Shown in pieces: positions 54,406-64,000 of a stretch of 64,000 nt of DNA. The notes under the pieces were generated by a model that saw nothing but the letters and a program-made list of their open reading frames with translations, searched no databases and was not told where the DNA came from. How positions within the stretch are numbered: position 1 is the stretch's first letter; the number at the start of each line of letters is the position of its first letter. The DNA is from Microbulbifer hydrolyticus (GTDB lineage Bacteria; Pseudomonadota; Gammaproteobacteria; Pseudomonadales; Cellvibrionaceae). The translations under genes were made by a program, and so were the position numbers. The stretch spans positions 4,145,308-4,209,307 of the forward strand of contig NZ_CP047491.1 in assembly GCF_009931115.1 (NCBI RefSeq), read 5' to 3'.

Positions 54406-56592
54406 TTAGAAGCGATAGGTCATGCCGACAGAGGCAGTACGCGGGCGGTTGGCCCGGGCACCATCGGGCGCCCTGTTGATGATCGCCTGATCGTCCAACA
54501 GGTTATCGACCTTCAGGTAAGCGGCGAGCTCATTGCTGAAATCGTAGTGGGCGGCGGCATCCACAACCCACACGGACTCCGTGCGATCAAACTGGTCGGT
54601 GCCACCGCGGTTGCAGCTGGTATCCACACACATTTCGTCCTGGTAGGCCGCAGTCAGGTTCACCCGCCACTCGGCACCGCTGTCGATGCCGGTGGTTACG
54701 GCGAATACATTTTCCGGCAGGTAGGCAAAGTTGTCGCCGCGAGCCAGGCCTTCCGCGCCATTGCTGTCGATGTATTCGTCACCGTTTTTGCTGATCTCGG
54801 CATCCGTGTAGGTATAACTTGCGCTCAGCGGGAATGCCCACCCGTTCGCCAGTACCCACTCCGATCCCAGAGATACCTCGACGCCCTGGATTTCCGATTC
54901 GCCCAGCGCATAGGTGCCACTGTCATCGCCGTTGGCGCAGGGTATGGCGACGGAGCAGTTCTGTACGGCGCTTTCGTAGTCACTGTAGAAAGCGACCAGG
55001 GCCGCATTCAGGTCGCTGTTGTCAAAGCGCACGCCCCACTCATAGTTGGTGGAAAGGTCGCCCGCCTCACCTTTGCTGGCACCGGCGCCGGCAGGAGCGA
55101 AACCGCGGTGTACGCCGGCGAGTATGGTCAGCTGGTCGCTGATCGCGTAGGTAAGCCCAAGTCCCGGCAGCCATTCGTCCACCTTGTTCGACTTGCTGCT
55201 GCCTGCTTCGCTGCGATCGACATTGTTATAGCGCTGCTGCGCGGTCTGCACGTCCTCGTAACGGAGGCTGGCAGTCAGCGCCAATTTCTTCGTCAGTTGA
55301 ACCTGGTCGTACACAAACAGGGAAGTTGCGTCGGCATCTTCCACCCGGTTGTTACTGGAGCTGGGATCACTGGTATTGCGGTAGATCAGCTCACCACTGA
55401 CCTGACTGAAATTTTCCACGGGCTGAAAGCGGTCGACCTCATCCCAGTGGCGACGCACCCCAACCTGCAAGTCGTGTTCGATACCAACAGCCTCTAACAG
55501 TAAGTTTGCACTCACTTGCACGCCGCGCGAGACATAGTTGCGATCGTTGTGCTTGATGCCGAAATCGTAATCTTCGTCGCCCTGGAGAACCGCCTGCGCA
55601 AAGGTATCGCCGTCGTTGGCATCGGATATCAAACCACCAAGGCCAACCTTGAACCAGTCACGTTTGAACTTGTTGTAGTAGGCCTGCGTATCGAGGCTGA
55701 AGCCGTCGCCGAGTGCAATGCTGTGGTTAAGCTGCACTGTGCTGTGGCGGTTCTGCATTTCATCCAGGGCACTGATGCCATAGCGACGGTTGGGGTCGGC
55801 GGCGAAGTCGGCATCTGACAATCCCAGATAGCTCATGCCGGACTCTTCTTCGGAGTACTGCACTTTCACATCGAGTTGCTGCGCAAAGGCAGCGCCCTCG
55901 GCGGATTTGAGCCGGCCCTTTAACAGGTAGTCTTGCTTGGCAATATCAGCACTGCCGGCGCGATCGATATCACGGAAGCCATCGGCCTGCTGCTGGTGGG
56001 TCTCAAGCAACCATCCGCTGGTCTCGGTGCTGCTTCCATAGTAGGTATGCAGACGGTTTTCACCGTACTGGCCCGCTTCCAGCTGGATGCTGCCGGCGCT
56101 GGCTTCAGGAATTGGCGTGCTCAGCAGGTTCACAGCCCCGCCGACAGTGAACGGCCCGTATTTCAGCGTGGCCGGACCTTTGAGGACTTCAATGCTATTC
56201 ATCCGACCCGCGGTCGGGAAGTAGTAGGCTTCAGGGGCCGAGTACGGCGCAGGGGCAATCAGTACACCATCTTCCATCAGGCTAACCTTGCCCGAGCGAC
56301 CGCCGTCCGCACCACGAATGCCGATGTTCGGGCGCAGTCCATAGCCGTCTTCTTCCCGCAGATAGACACCCGGCACGCTGCGCATCATGCGGTTGATGTC
56401 GACAAACTCGAATTTTTCGAGTTCTTCGTTGGTCACCAGATGGGCGGACCCCGGTAGTTTTTTCAGCTGCACCATAGCGCCGAGCACCGAGACCGTTTCC
56501 AGCACTTCCGGCTGTTCGGCTGCAGTCGTCACGGGTGTAGCGAGGCTTGCCGCGAGGGCAAGCGAAATGGGGGTCAGGGAAAAGCGGCGCAT
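54406..56592 (-). CDS. TonB-dependent outer membrane receptor, FecA-like
   Basis: An outer-membrane active transporter of 728 aa. It has a signal peptide (MRRFSLTPISLALAASLATPVTTAA), a TonB-box-like ETVSV just after it, a plug domain (about 40-150; NIGIRGADGGRSGKVSLMEDGVLIAPAPYS, IEVLKGPATLKYGPFTVGGAVN) and a 22-strand barrel ending GMTYRF with a terminal Phe. GGAGG precedes the ATG at 56592. The promoter has a strong Fur box, so iron is the likely cargo (ferric citrate or a siderophore). No siderophore synthesis, TonB or ABC permease genes are nearby. Confidence 0.92.
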   Translation of the reverse strand: MRRFSLTPISLALAASLATPVTTAAEQPEVLETVSVLGAMVQLKKLPGSAHLVTNEELEKFEFVDINRMMRSVPGVYLREEDGYGLRPNIGIRGADGGRSGKVSLMEDGVLIAPAPYSAPEAYYFPTAGRMNSIEVLKGPATLKYGPFTVGGAVNLLSTPIPEASAGSIQLEAGQYGENRLHTYYGSSTETSGWLLETHQQQADGFRDIDRAGSADIAKQDYLLKGRLKSAEGAAFAQQLDVKVQYSEEESGMSYLGLSDADFAADPNRRYGISALDEMQNRHSTVQLNHSIALGDGFSLDTQAYYNKFKRDWFKVGLGGLISDANDGDTFAQAVLQGDEDYDFGIKHNDRNYVSRGVQVSANLLLEAVGIEHDLQVGVRRHWDEVDRFQPVENFSQVSGELIYRNTSDPSSSNNRVEDADATSLFVYDQVQLTKKLALTASLRYEDVQTAQQRYNNVDRSEAGSSKSNKVDEWLPGLGLTYAISDQLTILAGVHRGFAPAGAGASKGEAGDLSTNYEWGVRFDNSDLNAALVAFYSDYESAVQNCSVAIPCANGDDSGTYALGESEIQGVEVSLGSEWVLANGWAFPLSASYTYTDAEISKNGDEYIDSNGAEGLARGDNFAYLPENVFAVTTGIDSGAEWRVNLTAAYQDEMCVDTSCNRGGTDQFDRTESVWVVDAAAHYDFSNELAAYLKVDNLLDDQAIINRAPDGARANRPRTASVGMTYRF

Positions 56593-56630
56593 GGGCCCTC
56601 CGTAGTCCAATTTGTTCTGCTATCGATTTT

Positions 56631-56649
56631 GATAATGAGAGTGATTATA
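56631..56649 (-). promoter_or_regulatory. Fur box at the TonB receptor promoter
   Basis: GATAATGAGAGTGATTATA matches the 19-bp Fur consensus GATAATGATAATCATTATC at 15 positions. It includes the -10 hexamer of the receptor promoter, so iron-loaded Fur would block transcription. Confidence 0.85.
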
Positions 56650-56672
56650 TTTTATAGCAACTTTAATGTCTC
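56644..56672 (-). promoter_or_regulatory. Sigma-70 promoter of the TonB receptor gene
   Basis: On the minus strand GAGACA (complement of 56667-56672) is followed after exactly 17 bases by TATAAT (complement of 56644-56649). The leader to the ATG is about 45 bases. Confidence 0.7.
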
Positions 56673-56772
56673 GAGGGATTTCGCGGTTTATGGGGCACGG
56701 GCGTGAAATTTGGAGCACACGATATCGGAGCCTAGGATTGCCAGTTACATCTATTTGGTCGGTGGAGAGCTC

Positions 56773-57240
56773 ATGCTGAGACCGCTACAGGAATCCGATA
56801 TAGAACGCCTTTCGCAACTGTGGCTTCATTTGGCCTGTACCAGCCACCCCAGCGTTCCCGTGAAGTTTTGGGTGGACCAGGCCAAGGCGCTGAGGGGGCA
56901 GCTCACTGCCCAGTACCGAGCCAGTAAGGCACAACCAGGACAGGTTACACATTGGGTCTATACACGCCCCGGGAATGACACCGCAGAGGGTCTTGTGACC
57001 ATCAGCGATAATTTGCGTGTGGAAACGATCTTTGTCTCCCCGGGAGAACAGGGACACGGCGTCGGTAGCGAATTGATGGCACAGGCAAAATTCGGCCGTA
57101 TGCAACTTGAGGCCCGGATACTTGAGGAGAATCTGCGCGGGCGGTATTTCCTGCAGCAACACGGTTTTTCGGAAGCGGAGCGGCAGTTTAATACCGCCGC
57201 AAATCAGGATGAGATTCTGATGAACTGTCGGGTTGCATAA
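56773..57240 (+). CDS. GNAT family acetyltransferase
   Basis: A 155-aa N-acetyltransferase-like protein. It begins MLRPLQESDIERLSQLW, a usual GNAT opening, and shows the acetyl-CoA loop in GEQGHGVGSELMAQAK (near residue 97), followed by the YFLQQHGFSEAERQF end typical of the fold. GGAG with a 5-base spacer marks the ATG at 56773; the frame extends upstream to a TTG at 56710 without such a signal. Divergent from the iron-regulated receptor. Substrate unknown. Confidence 0.85.
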   Translation: MLRPLQESDIERLSQLWLHLACTSHPSVPVKFWVDQAKALRGQLTAQYRASKAQPGQVTHWVYTRPGNDTAEGLVTISDNLRVETIFVSPGEQGHGVGSELMAQAKFGRMQLEARILEENLRGRYFLQQHGFSEAERQFNTAANQDEILMNCRVA

Positions 57241-57286
57241 GTAAATACTCACTTCTGCAGTTTCCGTTTGCTTTTACCCGGACAAT

Positions 57287-57323
57287 AAAAAGCCCGGCGT
57301 GCGCTTGCAGGCCGGGCTTTTTT
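57287..57323. terminator. Bidirectional terminator between the acetyltransferase and gyrB
   Basis: AGCCCGGC (57291-57298) pairs with GCCGGGCT (57311-57318), with four A before and six T after. Works for the plus-strand acetyltransferase and the minus-strand gyrB. Confidence 0.85.
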
Positions 57324-57343
57324 GCCATCATAAAATCTGCGGT

Positions 57344-59839
<2,496 letters not shown>

Positions 59840-59845
59840 TCAGGG

Positions 59846-60940
59846 TTATTTCGGCACTTCCGCAACCCGCCCATGTTCCACGTGGAACATTTTCGGCTGA
59901 CACCATGGTTGAGGCAGCTTTAACCAGGGCTGAGCGGTCATTTGATGCTCGATACCAGTGACCAGAACCTGACTGGCACAATCACTTACCCACCGCGCGA
60001 ACAATGCCTGATTGTCCTCGTCCAGCTCGGATGGCAAGTCGTCGACTAGGAATACAGGACTCTGCTGCGTCTCAACTACTGCCGCCATCGCCGTGCGTAA
60101 TGCGCACACCGCCATCTTCTGCTGCCCCCGGGACAACACCGCATGTGCAGGCTGACCGTGGATCACGAATCGAATATCCGCTCGGTGTGGGCCGACGCGG
60201 GTAAACCCCTGCGTCAGATCCGCCTCCAGCGCGGACTGTAGCGCTTCAGCAAGACCCACCTCTTTCTTCCAGCCGCCGCGATAATGGATATCGAGCGCAC
60301 CGAAGACGGACTCGGGTAGATCCTTCAATCGCTCCTTGAATCGCTCATACAGTCGTGCAAATACCAATCGGCGCAGCGAATCGACCTTTTCACCGCTTTT
60401 AACCAACTGCTGATCCCAGGGGGCGAGCAAATTAGAGTCGATTTTACCACGACGAAGCAGTGCATTGCGCTGCTTGAGTGCGCCCTGATAAGCCTTCCAG
60501 TGCCCCGCGAAGGAATGTTCCACGTGGAACACCGTCCAGTCCAGAAGCTGCCTACGGACACCCGGACCGCCATCCAGAGCCGCAAAACTTTCACTGTTGA
60601 TTACCTGCAGGGGAAGGCAGGCAGCGAGCTGGGAACTGCTCTCTGCCGGAGATTGATTGACCCGTATTCTGCCCTGACCGTCACGACGCTTTTCAACACC
60701 GAGCGCCACGCCGCCAGCCAATCGGCCAAAAACCGCCAGGGATTCAGCATCGTACTGAATCACTGTCTGCCCCTGACGCGACCGGAAAGATCGCCCGGTG
60801 CCGAGCATATGCACCGCCTCAAGCAGCGACGTCTTGCCGCTACCATTTGCGCCACAGAACAGATTGACCGAGGGCGCTAACTGCAGATCCGCAGCGGAAA
60901 TATTGCGGAAGTTGCTGAGGGCCAACCGGGTTACCGCCAA
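59846..60940 (-). CDS. recF: DNA replication and repair protein RecF
   Basis: SMC-like ATPase of 364 aa that helps RecA load at gaps. Walker A is CGANGSGKTSLLE (near residue 30), the signature is LSRGQQKMAV and Walker B VFLVDDLPSELDE. The start is a TTG at 60940 with GGAGGGG 5 bases upstream; it gives the normal RecF N-terminus (VTRLALSNFRNI). Two parS sites lie inside the gene and shape the peptide FHVEH twice, in TVFHVEHSFAG and at the C-terminus KMFHVEHGRV. Confidence 0.96.
   Translation of the reverse strand: MAVTRLALSNFRNISAADLQLAPSVNLFCGANGSGKTSLLEAVHMLGTGRSFRSRQGQTVIQYDAESLAVFGRLAGGVALGVEKRRDGQGRIRVNQSPAESSSQLAACLPLQVINSESFAALDGGPGVRRQLLDWTVFHVEHSFAGHWKAYQGALKQRNALLRRGKIDSNLLAPWDQQLVKSGEKVDSLRRLVFARLYERFKERLKDLPESVFGALDIHYRGGWKKEVGLAEALQSALEADLTQGFTRVGPHRADIRFVIHGQPAHAVLSRGQQKMAVCALRTAMAAVVETQQSPVFLVDDLPSELDEDNQALFARWVSDCASQVLVTGIEHQMTAQPWLKLPQPWCQPKMFHVEHGRVAEVPK
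59875..59890. other. parS centromere-like site 1
   Basis: TGTTCCACGTGGAACA is a perfect 16-bp palindrome and matches the ParB/Spo0J binding site (TGTTNCACGTGAAACA class; the Pseudomonas form has TTCCACGTGGAA). It lies in the last codons of recF. Confidence 0.92.
60516..60531. other. parS centromere-like site 2
   Basis: An identical 16-bp palindrome 641 bases from the first, in the middle of recF. Two exact copies in one gene make chance very unlikely. Confidence 0.92.
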
Positions 60941-60981
60941 AACAACCCCTCCAAATCGCGCAGCGCCGAGTTGCCCATACG

Positions 60982-61012
60982 AAAAGACCGCCACCCCCTC
61001 GGGGTGACGGTC
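60982..61012 (-). terminator. Hairpin terminator between dnaN and recF
   Basis: GACCGCCACCCC (60986-60997) pairs with GGGGTGACGGTC (61001-61012), one mismatch, and four T follow on the minus strand (A-run 60982-60985). It may reduce read-through from dnaN into recF. Confidence 0.6.
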
Positions 61013-61095
61013 TCTACAAGTCTGAAAACGCGGTTAATGTGGCAAATCAAGATGTGTATCCGGCAACCATAAAACCTCTAACTAGCGCTTTAAAA

Positions 61096-62205
61096 TCACA
61101 GGCGCATGGGCATGATTACATACACCGCGTCGCCCTCTTCCGGCTGCTGCAACAGCGCACTGCTGTTGGCATCGCCAAGACCGACGCGTATCTGGTCGCT
61201 ATGGATCGCCGCAGTCACATCCAGCAGGTAGCCGACGTTAAAGCCGATCTCGAGCGGATCACCGTGGTAATCGACAACCAATTGCTCTTCCGCCTCTTCC
61301 TGCTCCGGGTTGTTGGCTACGATCTGCAGCAACCCTTCGGAAAGCTGCAAACGAACACCACGATATTTCTCATTCGACAGAATCGCAGCGCGCTGGAACG
61401 CCTGACGCAGGGCAACACGGTCCGCAAAAACTTCATTCCCGGTACCGCGCGGCAGCACCCGCTCGTAGTCAGGGAACTTGCCGTCGACCAGCTTGGAGGT
61501 GAATGTAAAGGGACCGCTGTTTACGCGGATGTGATTATTACCGAGCACAACCTCCGCACTTGCGTCCGTATCCTCCAGCAGGCGCGCCAGCTCGAGAACC
61601 CCCTTGCGCGGCACGATGGCCTGTATCGGCGATTCGACATTGAGCCCCGGCGCGTCCCGGTCGCACAGCGCGAGACGGTGGCCATCTGTCGCTACTGCGC
61701 GTAGCTGCTGCGGACGACACTCAAGCAACAGTCCATTCAGGTAGTAGCGGACATCCTGCTGCGCCATGGCAAAACCGGTGGCTTCAATCAAGCGGCGGAT
61801 CTCGCGCTGGGAGATACTGAACCGGCTCTGCGCGGTGGTTTCTTCCTGATTCGGGAAATCGCTCGCCGGAAGTGTCGACAACTGGAACCGGCTGCGGCCG
61901 CTACGCAGAACAAGACGCTCGCCATCGCGCTCGAACTTCAACTCGGAACCGTCCGGCAAGGAGCGACAAATATCGAGCAGCTTGCGCGCCGGAACAGTAA
62001 CCTCCCCCTCCATCTCGGCCGGTTGGTCCAGTTGCAGACGACCGACGATCTCCACCTCAAGGTCGGTACCGGTAAGGGAGAGCTCCTGGCCCTGCAGTTG
62101 CAGCAGTACATTCGCCAGCACGGGCAGGGTCTGGCGCTTCTCAACCACACCCGCTACCAGCTGCAGGGGTTTTACCAGGGCATCGCGGCTTACGCTGAAT
62201 TTCAT
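61096..62205 (-). CDS. dnaN: DNA polymerase III beta clamp
   Basis: Sliding clamp of 369 aa; two copies form a ring that tethers polymerases to DNA. It begins MKFSVSRDALVKPLQLVAGVVEKRQTLPVLANVLL and ends VYVIMPMRL, the standard family C-terminus. Three repeats of the clamp fold are implied by length. The ATG at 62205 is preferred over the frame extension to 62295. Between dnaA and recF. Confidence 0.98.
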   Translation of the reverse strand: MKFSVSRDALVKPLQLVAGVVEKRQTLPVLANVLLQLQGQELSLTGTDLEVEIVGRLQLDQPAEMEGEVTVPARKLLDICRSLPDGSELKFERDGERLVLRSGRSRFQLSTLPASDFPNQEETTAQSRFSISQREIRRLIEATGFAMAQQDVRYYLNGLLLECRPQQLRAVATDGHRLALCDRDAPGLNVESPIQAIVPRKGVLELARLLEDTDASAEVVLGNNHIRVNSGPFTFTSKLVDGKFPDYERVLPRGTGNEVFADRVALRQAFQRAAILSNEKYRGVRLQLSEGLLQIVANNPEQEEAEEQLVVDYHGDPLEIGFNVGYLLDVTAAIHSDQIRVGLGDANSSALLQQPEEGDAVYVIMPMRL

Positions 62206-62300
62206 AGTTATTGCCTTGATCTCAGTTAGGTCATTCTTGTTGTTTTTGCGCCCGCCGGTAACCTCCAGCCAACGCCAAAATTCTTTAAATATCAATCACT

Positions 62301-64000
62301 TCAGGTTGTCAACGAACGAGTGAGCAGGCGCACATCCTCACGGATATCGCCGTCAGACTCCTGCAGTTCCCGGATCTTGCGGCAGGCGTGCAGCACTGTC
62401 GTATGATCCCGCCCACCGAAGGCATCGCCGATTTCCGGCAGGCTGTGATTGGTCAACTCCTTCGCCAGTGCCATGGCCACCTGGCGCGGCCGGGCCACGG
62501 AGCGGCTACGGCGCTTGGAAAGCAGGTCCGCCACCTTGATTTTGTAATATTCGGCGACTACCCGCTGGATATTGTCGACACTGACCAGGCGATCCTGCAG
62601 CGCCAACAGATCCTTGAGCGCCTCACGCACCAGAATATCGTCAATGGCACGGCCGGTGAACTGCGCGTTGGCAATCACCCGGCGCAATGCGCCTTCAAGC
62701 TCGCGAACATTGGAACGAATACGCTGTGCGATAAAGAAGGCAGAATCGTGCGGCAGCTCGACGCCAACCTGCTCGGCCTTTTTCATAAGAATGGCTACGC
62801 GGGTTTCCAGCTCGGGCGGCTCCACGGCAACCGTAAGTCCCCAACCAAAGCGCGACTTGAGCCGCTCCTCGAGGCCATCAATTTCCTTCGGATAGCGATC
62901 ACAAGTGAGGATGATCTGCTGTCCACCCTCGAGCAGCGCATTAAAGGTATGGAAGAACTCCTCCTGGGAGCGCTCCTTGCCGGCAAAGAACTGGATATCA
63001 TCGATCAACAGCGCATCAACCGACCGGTAGTAGCGCTTGAAGTCGCTGATTGCATTCAACTGCAGCGCCTTGACCATGTCTGCCACGAAGCGCTCGGAAT
63101 GCAGGTACACCACTTTCGCATTCGGGTTGCGGTCTACCAGGGCATTGCCGACTGCGTGCATAAGGTGGGTTTTACCCAGGCCAACGCCGCCGTATATAAA
63201 CAGGGGGTTATAGGCACCGCCAGGGTTATCGGCGATCTGCTGTGCTGCCGCCAGCCCGAGCTGGTTGGACTTGCCCTCAACGAAAGAAGCGAAGGTGAAT
63301 CCGCGGTTTAGCGAGCTGCCGTGTTTGATCGCCCCCTCAACTTCCACTTTGCGCTGAACAATACCGCCGTTGCCGTGGGGCACAGGCACCACGACATCAC
63401 TGGAGGAGTGCAAATCAGCCGGAAGGCGCTCTGCCGGCGTCAACGCGTCAACACCGGCTTCTTCAGCTGCAAGGTTATGTACATCAGCAGGAACCCGCGC
63501 GCCCGCAGAGCCCGGGCCGCGTGAAGGCACACGACCGCTCGCGGGTGCGCCTGTGTTCCCGCGCCCTGGTGAAGCAGTGATATCACCACTGCGCCCGTGT
63601 TGCGGTGCCGGCGGACTGGAATACCCACTTCCGCCAGCGCCCGGCGCAGTCTGCGACACAGAAGAAGATACGTGCCCGTGATAGCCGGCGGCCTGGCGCG
63701 AGCCGCTCTCGGCACTGGCCGAACCACCGAGATTACGACGGAAACGCTGGGTACGACGGTCCAGCGCTACCACCTCAACCGGAAGTGAGCGGCCAGCAAA
63801 TTGCTGCACCAGCTCGCGAATACGATCAAGAAACTTGTCGCTTACCCAGTTCAGAATAAAGCGATTGGGCGCCACGAGACGCAGCTCACCCTCGGAACTG
63901 TCATCGCTGACGCGCAGTGGTCTAATCCAGGTGTTGAACTGCTGCGGAGGCAGTTCGTCCTGCAAACAAGCGGCGCACTGCTTCCAAACGGAATCAGACA
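62301..64000 (-). CDS. dnaA: Chromosomal replication initiator DnaA (lacks first base)
   Basis: Origin-binding AAA+ ATPase, expected 566 aa. The frame at the window edge reads (x)TG then [21 protein letters not shown], so only the first base of the start codon is outside. Domain I is residues 1-90. A long Gly/Ser/Pro/Ala-rich linker follows (about 95-215). The AAA+ core has Walker [10 protein letters not shown] and Walker [10 protein letters not shown]. Domain IV carries the DNA-binding [15 protein letters not shown]. oriC and DnaA boxes are not in the window and are probably just beyond 64000. Confidence 0.96.
   Translation of the reverse strand, partial: SDSVWKQCAACLQDELPPQQFNTWIRPLRVSDDSSEGELRLVAPNRFILNWVSDKFLDRIRELVQQFAGRSLPVEVVALDRRTQRFRRNLGGSASAESGSRQAAGYHGHVSSSVSQTAPGAGGSGYSSPPAPQHGRSGDITASPGRGNTGAPASGRVPSRGPGSAGARVPADVHNLAAEEAGVDALTPAERLPADLHSSSDVVVPVPHGNGGIVQRKVEVEGAIKHGSSLNRGFTFASFVEGKSNQLGLAAAQQIADNPGGAYNPLFIYGGVGLGKTHLMHAVGNALVDRNPNAKVVYLHSERFVADMVKALQLNAISDFKRYYRSVDALLIDDIQFFAGKERSQEEFFHTFNALLEGGQQIILTCDRYPKEIDGLEERLKSRFGWGLTVAVEPPELETRVAILMKKAEQVGVELPHDSAFFIAQRIRSNVRELEGALRRVIANAQFTGRAIDDILVREALKDLLALQDRLVSVDNIQRVVAEYYKIKVADLLSKRRSRSVARPRQVAMALAKELTNHSLPEIGDAFGGRDHTTVLHACRKIRELQESDGDIREDVRLLTRSLTT

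Noticed and set aside
62206..62300. oriC or DnaA boxes in the dnaA-dnaN gap
   Set aside because: No TTATCCACA-like box seen here or elsewhere in the last few kilobases; the origin is more likely upstream of dnaA, outside the window.

Overview
The window reads as a continuous piece of a gammaproteobacterial chromosome beside the replication origin. The closest fit is a marine Cellvibrionales genome such as Microbulbifer; this is inferred from gene order and protein character, not from a search. The right end carries dnaA-dnaN-recF-gyrB on the minus strand. The order gmhB, glyS, glyQ, lipid A-type acyltransferase, trkA, rsmB, fmt, def, LysM protein, dprA, tsaC, hemF, aroE follows the pattern known next to oriC in Pseudomonas. 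DNA is GC-rich and coding is dense on both strands. I saw no tRNA, rRNA, insertion sequence, prophage or CRISPR array.

Layout: 1-5 kb holds engB and polA facing each other across an 800-base gap with two minus-strand terminators and a possible small RNA, then a small secreted Gln/Glu-rich protein. 5-8 kb is the divergent zinc uptake locus znuA / znuCB. 7.8-9.3 kb is a minus-strand run of a CPBP intramembrane protease and three tiny membrane proteins. 9.3-18.3 kb is a complete aa3/caa3 cytochrome c oxidase cluster: structural subunits ctaC, ctaD and ctaE, copper insertion proteins ctaG and Sco, heme A synthesis ctaB and ctaA, SURF1, and a second thioredoxin-fold-like protein. 18.7-27.8 kb holds a MATE exporter, two unknown proteins, a YheV-type zinc ribbon, oligopeptidase A, a gamma carbonic anhydrase, an M20 carbamoylase-like hydrolase paired with an arginine-deiminase-like enzyme, and a cytochrome c. 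28-37 kb is mainly housekeeping on the minus strand (purK, purE, aroE, hemF, tsaC, dprA, LysM). 37-43 kb has def-fmt-rsmB and trkA-trkH. 43-49 kb holds two lipid enzymes, glyQS and gmhB. 49-57 kb is the most accessory-looking block: a large secreted subtilase, rlmI, a DUF1330 protein, a Fur-box-controlled TonB receptor and a GNAT acetyltransferase. 57-64 kb is gyrB-recF-dnaN-dnaA.

The strongest unexplained signal is a family of three long intergenic palindromes (26261-26370, 37883-37994, 40393-40483). Each has a long outer inverted repeat of its own sequence enclosing two stem-loops. The stems differ between copies, but the loops keep CAGGGATG or a close variant in the same order. Other notable items are two perfect 16-bp parS sites inside recF, a probable CTG start for znuC, a strong Fur box, the CPBP plus small-membrane-protein cluster, and the hydrolase pair that could turn a guanidino acid into an amine. 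dnaA is complete except for the first base of its start codon, which lies just outside the window.
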